The notes under the pieces: generated by a model
Told to the model about the DNA's origin: nothing
The model's database searches: none
Seen by the model: only the letters and a program-made list of their open reading frames with translations
NCBI GenBank assembly: GCA_025890175.1
Contig: JANPYM010000007.1
Coordinates: 1 to 64,000, forward strand
DNA length: 64,000 nt
Direction of reading: 5' to 3'
Origin: Ciborinia camelliae
Taxonomy: Eukaryota > Ascomycota > Leotiomycetes > Helotiales > Sclerotiniaceae
In this document: positions 32,312 to 43,952 of the stretch, in pieces
Numbering within the stretch: the first letter of the stretch is position 1
Layout of the letters: the number at the start of each line of letters is the position of its first letter
Position numbers and translations under genes: made by a program

Positions 32312-34128
32312 CTAGCACTTCTTCTCCTTCTCATCCTTATTCCAAGATCTTGCTCTATCATCAAACCATTGAATTGTCTCTTCAGCGATATCAAAATCCA
32401 AGTCCTTGCAAATTTCACCACGGTCTCTCTCATCCCGGCCTGTATCCGAAGAACGAAGAACCAAAGACTTAACACTTGTAAGTTCTCTAATGCGATCCTT
32501 CAAGAATGGAATGATGGTCTGTTCATAAAGTCCTACTTGCTCAGGATGGCCGTACGCGAATTGTTCTGCATTCAATTCCAAGATGACTCTTTCGACCCCG
32601 GGACAGAATTCGTTGATGAATTGGATATATATGCTCATGACTGGAAAGCATGAGCATGGGCATCGAGAGCATATCCCTTCGTCATTCAAGAAGGACCCAC
32701 AATCATGTAACTTGACCCAGCCGTAGAAGTATAAGGTCTTGATGAGAGCCGCATTGTGTGGGCGAATGATGTAGAGAAAACGAAGGAAGGGATCGTGATA
32801 TGCCCAGCCCGCCAGTTGCTTGAGTGGAACGCCTTGTCGAATCTGGTCCATGACGCAAGAAATTGCTTGTGGCTGATCATGTAACTGGCTGAGGTCCGGC
32901 ATTTCACCGACTGGCTTGTACACCTCTCCATCAATCCAACATGGCTTTGTACGTTCATCTGTAGAAGGAATCATGGTGAATTTGAAAATATTTTTCCCGT
33001 AAAGAATTTCAGACCCAAATTCGTAATATTGCTTGCATGTACGGAGGCAAGTAGCATCGATTGCTCGACGAAGAATTCTGTTCAGTTGTATGATTTCCCT
33101 TCCCTCATGGTATATCATCTTTTCTTTGATCATTGCTGATCCTCGCCAGCTTTCGTATGTTGAATTAGGATTATGAGGTTTGTCGTTGATGCTGGCAAGG
33201 GATAGTGGCGTGGCTACGTATGTAGGCTCTCTGTAAAATACTGCGTTGGTGGTCACGACCTCTGGCTCCACAGATGCGTCTGTGATCAACAGCATATATT
33301 CAAAGATCAGATTGAGGATTTCTGAATAGGTACATAATTAGTTGTGTAATTTGAGCTTGAGAGACCATGGATGGATAAGACCATGGATGGATAAGACCAT
33401 GGATGGATAAGACCATGGATGGATAAGACTATGCTATGATATTGAAAAAAATCTTTGGGGCTCAATCATACCTTGTGGGAATTTGGAAATATGGCGGCTA
33501 TGAGATTTTGGTAGATTCCAAAAGTCCTCGCTATGGTGAGCCCCCAATCTTTGACGGAGATCTTTCATCTTTAAGGATGTTTGGTCGATAAGATCCATCC
33601 GAAGAGAAAGGCTTGGATAAGCTAGAGGTTGGGCCACAATGTATTTACATCCACCATCATGAACAACCTCTTTGCATTCTGTAGCAGCACACTTAGTTTT
33701 ATCACGATAGAGTTCGATATCTGTCCTCAACATATCAGTTTAATTGAATCTAAAATCAAAATTTGGTAATAATTACCAGCACCAATGATATATCTCTTTC
33801 CATTTTTGATAAATTCGATGCCTTCTACCCAGTTTGGGTAGTCACTGATGTATCTCTGCATGGCAATTTCTGGACTCACTCCTGGATGGAAAAATTTAGC
33901 TCCTTCTTCGATGTTCCGTTTCACATCCCCGTGCTTCAGTAGACCGTGGAATACAGAAGATGAGTTTGGGTAATAAGGGCCTTTCCCGCTTCGCCACGAG
34001 AACCACAATTTGCCATCCATCCACCTCTCTCCGGTCGCGGAATCATCGCCTTCTGCTGATGTTCCTGTGTCGGATACAAGTACCTCTGAATTATTGTTAT
34101 CTGATTGCATTTCTTCAGTGGACGCCAT
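32312..34128 (-). CDS. F-box-like domain protein
   Basis: Exons 34128-33777, 33720-33472 and 33321-32312, with introns of 56 and 150 nt, encode 536 residues. An acidic Ser-rich N-terminus and a WMDGKLWFSW block precede an F-box-like motif formed across the second splice junction, SKFPQEILNLIFEYM (about 196-211). This is followed by an ILRRAIDATCLRTCKQYYEF and SEILYG region of the kind seen in fungal proteins that begin with an LPxEIL motif. C-terminal residues include a Cys cluster (GICSRCPCSCF) and a Lys/Glu-rich end. F-box proteins recruit substrates to SCF ubiquitin ligases, but no substrate-binding repeats are visible. The start at 34128 is the first ATG; upstream codons in frame begin only with TTG. 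Confidence 0.75.
33363..33426. repeat. Intronic 16-bp tandem repeat, 4 units
   Basis: Four copies of GACCATGGATGGATAA lie inside the second intron of the F-box-like gene. They lengthen that intron relative to the others in the gene. No function is implied. Confidence 0.92.
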
Positions 34129-34723
34129 GATGGCTGATGTGTGAAAATCGTGTGCCGTAAATTTGGCCAAAGTTATGGTAAATTAAGTTGTGGGGGATAA
34201 TCTCAAATGTTCAAAGGTAAAAGAAGATATGCCCCAAAACTAGGAAGTCTGAGTTACCATCGATGACTATTACTTTACTGTTGGGTGGAATAATCGGAAC
34301 AAACCGTTCAATCCAAGATTTGTTTCATTGTGATAAAAATCATACCACTAATTTTTAAATTGATATGACACACCATTTCGATCTTGAAAGGCCACTTGGC
34401 CATTGCCATTCCATACAGGTGACCATTCTCCAGTCCACAGAATGCCTCGTCATACAAATATTCCACTCGAATCTCAAGGATGAACATAGATCAGTGTTGT
34501 AATTATTATTTTCAGTATTTTACAAACGCTGCATTATAGTGGTAATTATTGATATTCTGGGGAATATTAGCGTGAGTCTCTATAAGTATTTTGTCCATAA
34601 CCGCTGTCAGCCACCTCTTGGGTATAAAAACCAATGCCCAGTATTTGAGGCAGGCATGAAGAAGAAAGAAAGCTTCTATGAATTCCCAAGGATATCCTAC
34701 CCTTCCTTCCTAGCTTCTACACC
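34129..34723. other. Intergenic between F-box-like gene and MFS transporter
   Basis: It contains the 5' flank of the F-box-like gene and the 3' flank of the transporter, both read leftwards. No other gene seen. Confidence 0.5.
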
Positions 34724-36450
34724 TCAGCAATTTTCCCCACCTCTCACATTTCCAAATCCCCTCGGCTCGACAGCAATTTCACTCCCCATCACACTCCCAC
34801 TACTTTCCTCCTCGTGGTCCTCCTCTCTAGCTACCAGCTTTTCATCCGGTCTCTGTAATCCCTTGTCCTTAATCAAGATACAGAGACTCAAACAAAGCCC
34901 AATAATCGGCACCCATAACAAAAATACACTGCGACTCGCACTCATGTAGGCATCTAGAACTTCATTTTTCTGTTCCGTCGTCAAAGCTGATAAGTTTGGG
35001 ACTCTTAATATCGACGCTAAGATCGTATTCTTGAAACCCGCCGGTAGAGGAATTGCTAAAGTATTAAGATAGGATTTGATCGAATTTGAGAAAATTGTGG
35101 ATGAAATAGCTAGACCTATGGCACCACCCAGCGCGCGCAAGAAATTCCTGACGGAAATAACGACTGCGCGGTCACGTTTGGTGCAATGAGCTTGTGCTGC
35201 GATAAGTGTGGGTTGGAAGACAAACCCTACCCCTGCACCTTCAGTCAGGAGGATTAGGACGATTTTCCATTTCGGTATGGTTCTGGAAAACAATAGGGTG
35301 AGGCCGGATCCAAGTGCCCACAGAATAAAACCTATCCAGATAATTTCACCGTAGCGTTTGGTCCGGGAGATGTATTGACCTGATATTATACTAAAAGTGG
35401 ATTGAGTAGCGACAAATGGGATAGTGAGTGCGGCAGACATGAGGGGTGAGTATTGTCGGGCGTTTTGATAGTAAATGGGGAGGTAGTAGAGGTGGGAGTA
35501 GTAGACTATGCCAAAGAGGAAGTTTTGGATGAGAATGGCGAAGACAGCGGGAATTTTGAAAAGGTACAAAGGCATCATTGGCATAACAGCGAATTTCCAT
35601 TCCACAATCAGGAAAGCAACCAGGCAGATTCCCCCCACGGTAAGCATGGATATTACCATTGGACTAGACCATTCAAAGTAGGTACCACCACCCGAGACCG
35701 GGATCAGAATAAGTATGATGGCTGCAGTCACGAGGACAATTCCTGGGTAGTCGATGACGCGAATTTTGGTGGCTGTAGAGCCACGGACTTTACTTGGGGG
35801 AAGTGTCCATGCTACCATAATACCAGATAGAACAGCGAGAGGGCATATACACCAGAATAGGCCTCGCCAAGTCGAATGTTGAACAAATGCGGCTGCCAAG
35901 AATGGTCCAATTGTATTACCCAAACCTACGCATGATCCCAGAATTCCTTGATATCTAAAACTCATCAGTCATAGCTCTCAAAACTTCGATAGCTAGAATA
36001 TACTCACTTCCCACGATTCTCCAAAGTCACTACGTCTGATACGATCATCATAGCCAAGGCCATGATCCCACCAGTCCCCACTCCGGAAATACCCCTAAAA
36101 ACATATAGCTGGGGACCCGTCTTGGCGAACCCACAAAGCAAATCCCCTAGCGCCAATAATGCCACGGCAGTTAAGAACACCACTTTCCTTCCCAAGATAT
36201 CTGATATTCTTCCATAGAGAACTTGAAATACTGTGTTCGCAATCAAGCTTGAAGTTCCCGCCCACGAAATTGTAGTGGCGGCATTGAGATCAGCTCCGAT
36301 CGTAGGTAAGGCGATACCAATGGAGTTTTGATCTATAAAAGTGATGAGAAGAGCGAACGCTAATCCAGAGAAAACCACTATGAGTTTTCCTTTTGGAAGA
36401 ATATTTGTCTCGATGCGAACCAATTCATGACCATTATCTCCTCCCATCAT
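34724..36450 (-). CDS. MFS multidrug-type transporter (DHA2-like, about 14 membrane segments)
   Basis: Two exons, 36450-36008 and 35954-34724 with a 53-nt intron, give 557 residues. The start is the first ATG (MMGGDNGHEL). Diagnostic motifs are ITFIDQNSIGIALPTIGADL in TM1, motif A LYGRISDILGRKVVF between TM2 and TM3, RGISGVGTGGI in TM4 and motif C GSCVGLGNTIGPFLAAAF in TM5. That motif C marks drug:H+ antiporters. The C-terminal tail is cytosolic and acidic (REEDHEEESSGS). Substrates could be toxic small molecules or amino acids; the sequence does not say. No biosynthetic cluster genes flank it. Confidence 0.92.
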
Positions 36451-37967
36451 AGCCGATAAAAGATATAAATATACACGCAATAATAACGTCAATGAAAGAG
36501 GAATACATGTTATATATAAGAAAAAGAGAAACGAAACAGTATTTGAAATCTTCAACGGCGACTAAAAAATCATGGGGTAGGTCGTTCAAAGGCTACGAGG
36601 AGAGAAAGAACTTCTGCCGGATAATCGGCAATGCGGCACCTACCCGATTTATTTGCAGCTTTTGACAGGCGCCCCTTCATGTTGTTGGTTCCTTTTCGCT
36701 TTCATAGATCCTAATTGATATTTGACAGGTGTCACCGATTTGAAATGCATGATAGAAGGAGCGGTGACACAGATTTTGATGGCAAATTTGCACTTTCTCG
36801 CATAATCACACTCTACCAAATATTGAAAGGATGGCCATAATCGGATTTCCGTTGGGCAAAATTCAAAAAGTTCAAGAAACGTTTCCGAAAAGCGGTGCTG
36901 CGAATCCGAATATCGGATGAAGGATTATTCCCATGAAATAAACACTGTTGCTTGGGTCTGGATTATCGATATATGTGGGTGGGCATGATTGTTTTCGGGA
37001 CCGAGATGTTGACATCGACCTTCGGCTGGGGCTAGTCTCTTAACTATAGTGCTGTTCGTGATATAAATTTGAAGAATCCTCCCGTCCGGACATGTTGCAA
37101 TAATAAAGGGCGTGAAATAAAAATACTTGCGGGCCAACAAGATGTGATGTGACATGAACTGGCAGTCTTCATTTTGCTGTTGGTGCTTCTACTAGCATCG
37201 ATATTGATATTTGATTGCACTTGATCAAGATAGGTAATATTGAATGAAATTTAATGAAACTCCAGGGATGAGGTACACTTACAGCTCAACAAGTTCAATC
37301 GCAACCTTGATGTTACACCCTTAAAGCTGCATCCTCAACTCCTCCTCATTGAAACTGGTACCAGTCCAGATTCTCCGACCACATCTTCCAAGAACTTGAG
37401 GTTACTTGGGCCCAGATCTCAGCTTGGAATTGAGGTTTCCATTGATGTCAAATTCCGAGGAAGATCGTTCAACGTCTTCAAGGTGACATATCGAGGTTAA
37501 GGGATGCACTTTATCAAATGAATCACTCATTCATCCCAAAACACCTCCATTGCTGGTAAGAAACAAAGCAGATAAACAATGATGAAACCAGATGAGCTGA
37601 ACTGACCGATCAAATAACTTCATCAGTCCAGCGGAAGGAAATTGAAATGTCGTCTCGAGTCTCGAGATCAACAGTTGGATTGATTCGGAACATTCATTCA
37701 ACACATTATTTAAAAATAGCTTGGACAATACAGTACACAAAATCTGATACAGTATCACGATTCATCTCGAGCCGTGGTAGCCTTGCATACCAGCCTCGCT
37801 TTAAGCGAAAAGGCTTGCGTCTTGTATACCTGCCTACCTCTCTCCTCATGCCATAACTACTTTCTTTCCCCCCTCATCTTGATAAACATTTCATTCAGTG
37901 TTAATATTCTGCCATCTTGGAGTTCATTGTACAAATCACACAATAAAACTCCAAATCCATCTCCAAA
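36451..37967. other. Intergenic with one coding-like terminal exon candidate
   Basis: Most of this is plain flanking sequence. On the plus strand 37285-37500 is an open frame of 71 codons preceded by a splice-acceptor-like TTACAG and ending in TAA; it reads LNKFNRNLDVTPLKLHPQ and later LGIEVSIDVKFRGRSFNVF. No ATG lies upstream in frame and no partner exon is evident. It may be a gene fragment. Confidence 0.35.
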
Positions 37968-38827
37968 ATGAATCCCTACGAAGGTAACCTTCCTTGCCGT
38001 CCTTGCCTCGCACCCAGAGCTCTCACTAACAATCCGGTACGATAGTTGAACACAACATAAAAGCGACGTCGCAGCCGTCTGGACCCCGCCGTCGGCCCTC
38101 GATGTCCTCCTTCTTTAACCAATTATCTCAAATCGAAACCTCAACTTCTACCACCGATCCCAGCTGGCGCCATAATAATCCGCATGCTGTTCCTACTCCC
38201 GTATGTTATCCCCTCAAACGCCCATACCCATCCCATATATATATTAAGGTAGCAGAAGAGAGCTAATGAAATGAAATGATCAAGGTCGATGTCGCAGCCT
38301 CTTATCGCCTCCTCCAAGATCAATTCCTGACCCTCCGTACCAATGACCCCTCTACCGCTACAGCCCCCCTCCTCGATCTCCTCATCGACTCGATAACATC
38401 TCAAATCGACTCACCACCCACGACCATTAGCGGCTGCTCGCAAGCATACCTCGATACCATCGACCGTGTATCCAGAAAATCGTTAAAAGCCGACGAAACA
38501 TGCCCGATCTGCGGCGAAAAATTCCTCGACGATCAATATTGTTTAGTAGTGGTGCTCCCATGTCATTCAACGCATAAATTTGATTTGGAATGTGTGGGAC
38601 CGTGGTTGAGATTAAATGGGACGTGTCCATTGGATCGGAAGAAGGTTGGGGATGGGGAGGAGAGGAAAAAGGAAGAGGATAGAGTGAGAAGAGGGGTGGA
38701 GGAGATGTTGATTAGGGATGAGGATGGGAATTTCGTTGATGCGGCGGCGGGGAGGAGGAGGGAGGAGGAAAGGAGGAGGAAGGAAGAGGAAGAGGAGAGT
38801 GATGGAGATGACGGGATGTATGCGTAG
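37968..38827 (+). CDS. RING-finger protein with Asp as last zinc ligand
   Basis: The exons are 37968-37983, 38046-38200 and 38285-38827, including a 16-nt first coding exon; total 237 residues (MNPYE joined to VEHNIKATSQPS). The RING reads CPICGEKF (Cys130, 133), LPCHSTHKF (Cys150, His151/154), LECVGPW (Cys160) and CPLD (Cys171, Asp174). Asp in the last position also occurs in Rbx1-type RINGs (CPLD). The C-terminus is a charged Glu/Arg/Lys segment. A start at the ATG at 38102 would still include the RING, but the upstream exon is in frame and supports the longer form. Probable E3 ligase. Confidence 0.8.
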
Positions 38828-40558
38828 AGATGGGGGTTACGGTTGCGATCTGGAGTTGGATGGTGGTGCGGGTTGGGGGGGGCAAATGGATACGGATATG
38901 CAAGTCCAATTCGAATTCAGGAGAAAGGCCATGAGACAGGCAGATTAAAGGGTCATTTCAGAAGAGACGGCGTCGGTGGAGACTACCAAGGGCAGGTTGG
39001 AGAGGTTATTGATTTCGATGTGCTGCCCCATTCCATCGAACGATAGGACAAACCCCATGGCCAATAGAGCGGCAGAAAGCGGAGTGAGTGAAAAAAAATA
39101 ATGAAGTCATGCCATACTATCTATACGAGATATGATAACTTAGGAGATATACTCTTCCTTCTATTACGACCATCCTGGACACACATGTGTTATATTGGGG
39201 AAATATCAAGACCCTATTCCTATTGCAAATAAATAAATACCTATGTAGTAAAACAAGCAAGCAATTCTATTTATACCCATCTAGCCGGCCACATAGAATA
39301 GCATGCATACTATTTCTTTCTTACTATTACATGGTAAAAAATACCTACACAAAGATTAAATGGGTACCTAGTATATATAAATTCCTGCTAGTATCAAAAT
39401 GTTCTTGCTGATGATTTTCATTTGCATTTGCATTCGCATTCGCATTCTCCATGATGTGCCGAGTCGAGTCGAGTCAATTCAAGTCGAGGATCCATCAACT
39501 TGGAATAGTAAATTGGCGACCTTGAATCATATACATATATATACCGGTACAGTATACAATCTCCTCTCATGCCCTGAAATTTACAAGATCATGAGAAGCC
39601 AGCCAGTTTCTCGCTCCATACCTTACGTACACTCTCCTATACCATCCTATCTATGATGTGCTATGTTTTGGATGGATGGGTGGATGGATGCAAATGAGTA
39701 TCGGATTGTATCTGATCTGGCTCACAGCCTTCACCTCACTCCGGTATTGTATTGTATTGTGCATGTATGGATGCATGAGATGAGAAAGAAATCTACAATT
39801 GATGTAACGTCGGAACAAAACCTGTAGGTAGTAGGTAGTAGATTGGATTGGATTGGATTGGATTAGATCTTGTGTTTAAGTTAGACTAAAACAATCAATC
39901 AAGCCGGCCAAGATCAACCAGACTGATCAGACCGGAGTAATGATAGCAGGGAGATCGATGAAATTGGCTAGACCAGACTGACCAGTCCAAAGTAGAAAAC
40001 CCAAAAAGATATCAAATCCAGTGGGGGGAAAAAGTAAACGATCTATTATGAACTATGCATTCCTATCAATCAATCTCTCGCTAAAAAACATCAAGGAAAG
40101 GCAAGAGAAAAGAGGAGGAGGGAAGAGAAGAGAAAAGGCCGGTGTGGTATGTATGGTATGTCTTGTTGTTGGTTTTTTTTTCAAACAGACCATACCATCC
40201 AACACATAAAATCGCAATATGTTGAATAACCACGGTTTGCAGAAAAGCAGGCGAGAAGAGAAAAGTGAAGAAAAAAAACCAATCTGTTTGCTTTGCATGT
40301 GTATGTCTGTCTGTCTTTTTCCTCCTATCAAAATTACACGTCTTGTCTTTTCTTGAACTCCATCCCCGCAGATCATATCATCGATGATGCATGATGCATG
40401 ATGGCATCCCCTTCAGTCTAGTATTCCGATACTTTCTTGTATATCCATCCATCCATTCCATACTCTCTATGCACGCGCGCTGCTCCATCCACCAATGTCA
40501 AGCTCAAACTCAGTCGTTATCGACGTGAATGATGTGATGGGTATCGTTAGGTAGGTAT
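38828..40558. other. Intergenic with many simple repeats
   Basis: There is no gene. Microsatellites include GCATTT/GCATTC hexamers near 39420-39448, GGATGGAT near 39672-39690, TTGTATTGTA near 39745, GATTG units near 39844-39866 and TGCATGA units near 40384-40402. It separates two convergent genes, so it is mainly 3' flank. Confidence 0.6.
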
Positions 40559-41511
40559 CTAAGCTTGAACGGGGACGGCGCCTTCTTGAGCCAACATATA
40601 TTTATAAGCGGCGAAAGCGGCGAGGCCACCGAGGAGAAGGACAGCGTAGAGACCGACACCCATTCCAGATTCTGCTTGGGAAGAGGAAGAGTATGCAGTT
40701 GAGGGTTGAGCTTTAGGGGCTGGGTCGCCGGGCTGTGGGGGGAGGGGCGTGTTAGTTTTATTTAGGTAATATCGAGAGGAGGGGGGTTGATTTGAGTTCA
40801 ATTGAGTGGAAGGAAGAAGAGAGGGACATACCACGCGCTTCAAAGTACCAACGAGTAAACCATCGAGGATTTCACGAGCTTCGTCACTGTGTCCCACGTC
40901 TTCGAAAGCTTCGGTAGCGTCTTGTCCGCCGACATCGAGGAGGACTTCTTCTCCACCACTATTTTGAAGATGCGAATTAGTAATCTGTCCCTATCCCTAT
41001 GGAATGGCGAATTCAGATCTGCGAGGAAGAGATGATATGATATGGATGGTGAGAAGGAAAGGCGTAGAGCAGAGGCATCTAAGATGGGTGGCCGGGTGAG
41101 ATTTCGAGGTACGTATCCCACCCAATGGGATAAGCAGGCAGATAGATAATCTATCCATATCCCCAACAATATTCTATTCCCTCTGCAACCATCACAACTC
41201 CCTCGTATCCAATTCCATCCGCGAGAGCCAGGACCTCACTGCGATTGAATCCCCTCTCGAATCTTTCGCCCCTCATAACCAAATCCTCCTCCTCTCGCCC
41301 TCTCACCATCCATCCCACCCCTCTCCCCCCCCCCCCCACCGTAGAAAAGAACTTCTCTAACAAACAAACAAATAAATAAAAGCTTAACTCACGGATGCTC
41401 ATCAACGAAAGCCGAAGTATCATAAACCTTATCATGAATAACCATAAACAAATCCTTCTTGGTCTTATGTTCAGCCGCCTCGGCATATGTGTATTCCTTC
41501 ATCTCAGACAT
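40559..41511 (-). CDS. Cytochrome b5, membrane-anchored
   Basis: Three exons, 41511-41393, 40958-40832 and 40732-40559 (introns 434 and 99 nt), encode 139 residues. The haem domain has axial ligands His39 (EHPGG) and His63 (VGHSDEA), the same 24-residue spacing as the classic protein. A Pro/Ser/Ala-rich linker leads to a C-terminal tail anchor (GVGLYAVLLLGGLAAFAAYKYM) typical of ER-resident b5. It supplies electrons to fatty-acid desaturases, sterol enzymes and some P450s. The first intron is unusually long for this window and contains a run of about 14 C. Confidence 0.95.
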
Positions 41512-42789
41512 GTTGACTTTGTGTATGTGTGTATGTATGTATGTATATGTATGTGAGGCGAAAGGCGCGTTAGGATACTGTAAATTGATTTCTTCTTCAG
41601 GTATTTCGAAAGGGTATCGTGTTCATAAATCGTTTATCCACTTTCAATTCCTCTTCGTTCAAGATGTGTGTTTGTTCGTAAAGTCTTGCAAAGTAGAAAA
41701 AAACAAAAAAGAACAGTTTCTGAATCGATGGATATCACAAGAAATTATTATCGGGTAGTACAGATTCGGATCTCGCAATTCACATAAAATGAGACAACAA
41801 TTTGATTTTGGTCCCAATTCACCTAGGCTATTGTAACTTAACTTAACTTTAAACTCGGAGGCCGATCTCACCACGCCAATCACGCTAGACGTTATTCGGT
41901 TAACAATTGCTCAGCATTTATTTGCTTATAGCTAATTGGCTGTGATTGATGGGTGATATTGAATTCCGCGAAGGGAGGGAGGGGTTGAGGGTGAGGGTGA
42001 GGGGAGGGGAGGGGTGCTTTGGCAAGGTTTGGTTCGTTCCAACTTCCGACCTATGAGCCGTCGAGGTGTGAGTGTGGAAGTACGGTACAGTAGATGCAGG
42101 TGAGATGAGATGAGATGAGAGAGGATGAGAGAGGATGAAAGTGGAATGACCAATGATTAGGTGAGAATCGGATTATTACTGGAAGTTTGTGGAAAGATAT
42201 ACCGGTACGGTACAGTACAGGAAAGGACCTATGTACCTAGGTAGGTAGGTAGGTTTGGGAGGAAGGAGGAGTGAATTCCTAATTTCCGGAAAGGTACCTA
42301 CCTAGATAGATACGTGGACTGTATTGTACCAACCTAGTACCTACCTAGATACAGATTATCTGATCCCTCGGTATACCTTAGTATCGTATCGTCTGTATAC
42401 AGTACCGTCAACTTATGATAGAGATAGGCAGGTGGTTTTCTTGATCTTATTATTTTCTTATGTTGGGTTCCAAGGTTTGATTTGGTGAAGTCTGAAGAGT
42501 GGGCGGGCTTTTGAACGGTTGGTGAATGTGAAGTGAAAATAATGTGTACTCCGTAGCATTACTCGTAGACCAAGGTCCAAGACCAGGACCCAATCCACAT
42601 CCCACAATCCATAATCCACAATCCACTCTACAGTTTTATATCCCAATTCGGAAAACTTTCGATTCAACATTTCATAGCATGCCCATACCGGTATGCCCAT
42701 GCTCTTGCTTGCTAATAATCAGTCCATATCATCATATCATTTTCCCCACTTGCCATATTTCTCTCTCTCTCCCCCCTATTCATTCACAT
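41512..42789. other. Intergenic with simple repeats
   Basis: This is the 5' flank of cytochrome b5 and the 3' flank of the capping-protein gene. Simple repeats are GTATGTAT near 41520-41550, GAGAT near 42100-42125 and CCTA/TAGG units near 42234-42255 and 42296-42352. No gene. Confidence 0.6.
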
Positions 42790-43952
42790 CTATCTTCTCG
42801 AGCTTCCACCACCAATATCTTGTCCTAATCTATACCCCGCAATCTTGTCCCACTCAATCTTCTGTCTTGTAATGGGTAGTTGTCTTCTTAATCCTTTAAA
42901 TGCCCCTTCACTCAAACTGTTGAATCCTTTATTAATCTCTTCCTGGTATTTCTTTTCCGCAACAGCGATTTCCCGTACAATACTGCTGGCCGATGATGAC
43001 GCGGTTGTTGAAATAGGTTTGGTAGTTAAAAGTCGAACGTTTCCGTCTTCGTAGTAGTGAACATCGACCTTGATGCTACCAGTGAGAGAGGAGTTTGAAG
43101 TTTCATAGATGTACAACGAGCGCCAGCGACCGTTCCTATTCATTGTTAGATATCGATATATTTTTAGGAGTGGTGTATAGGTCGATGTACCAGAAGTTGT
43201 TTGGACTGTATTTGTTGGCGACAACGAGGATTGCGATCTTCGAATCATTCTCGATAGGAAAAGCGCCGTATGATGCATTTGGGAAGTGTTCAGCTACATG
43301 CGGACCCAAGCTCTTGAGAATTGATTTGCTAGATTGTGTCAGACCGAAGACCTCAAAATCTTCGGAATACTTACACAAGATCTGCTTGGCTACCTTCTAA
43401 AACATAGCTTTGCACCGCGCTCGCTTTCTTTGTCCATGTGTCAGTCCATATATTGCAGATGGAATAAAGAGAATATATACCTGCGTGGTATGATCGAAAG
43501 CAAAACTAGAAGAACTCTCGACATCGTAGTATCTTCCATCTCCCAGAGAGTTATGTGAACTGATTATAACCTTGGTAAACCCGTCAGCCTTCCTTCATGT
43601 GGTGCCAATCTGCCAACATCAAACCAACATTTTGACTGCTTCCGGGCAATTTGACTGTGGCAAACTGCTCCTCGTTATATCTCTCGAACGCAGGACCGAG
43701 TTCTGAGACCAGATTGGGCGTGTCGATGGTCAGAGCCTTGATATCTAAAGGTTCCCTGTATTCAGTATGCTGTTGGATATTCTGCAAAGGAGAAAGGTAT
43801 TCGTGAATTTCGTACCAGCTATAACATCTGCGAGCTTTCAGGAAATGTAAGTTAGTAAAGAGCTTAGGTATATTTATACGAAGGATGGAACATACCTCTC
43901 CAGGTGGAGCTCCTGCTACAAAAGCAGAAATGGTCTCTATTTGTGAGGACAT
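42790..43952 (-). CDS. F-actin-capping protein subunit alpha
   Basis: Seven exons (43952-43896, 43834-43816, 43744-43629, 43570-43481, 43427-43375, 43328-43191, 43135-42790) give 272 residues, close to yeast Cap1 at 268. Family blocks in order are ISAFVAGAPPGE, LADVIADIKAL, PAFERYNEEQF, GDGRYYDVES, LGPHVAEHFP, LVVANKYSPNNFWNGRWRS, IKVDVHYYEDGNVRL and LSEGAFKGLRRQLPITRQKI with WDKIAGYRLGQDIGGG. The protein pairs with capping beta to cap barbed ends of actin filaments in endocytic patches. The second exon is only 19 nt. The other introns are 46-81 nt. Confidence 0.95.

Noticed and set aside
35453..35830. 125-codon plus-strand frame
   Set aside because: It is the antisense shadow of the MFS transporter.
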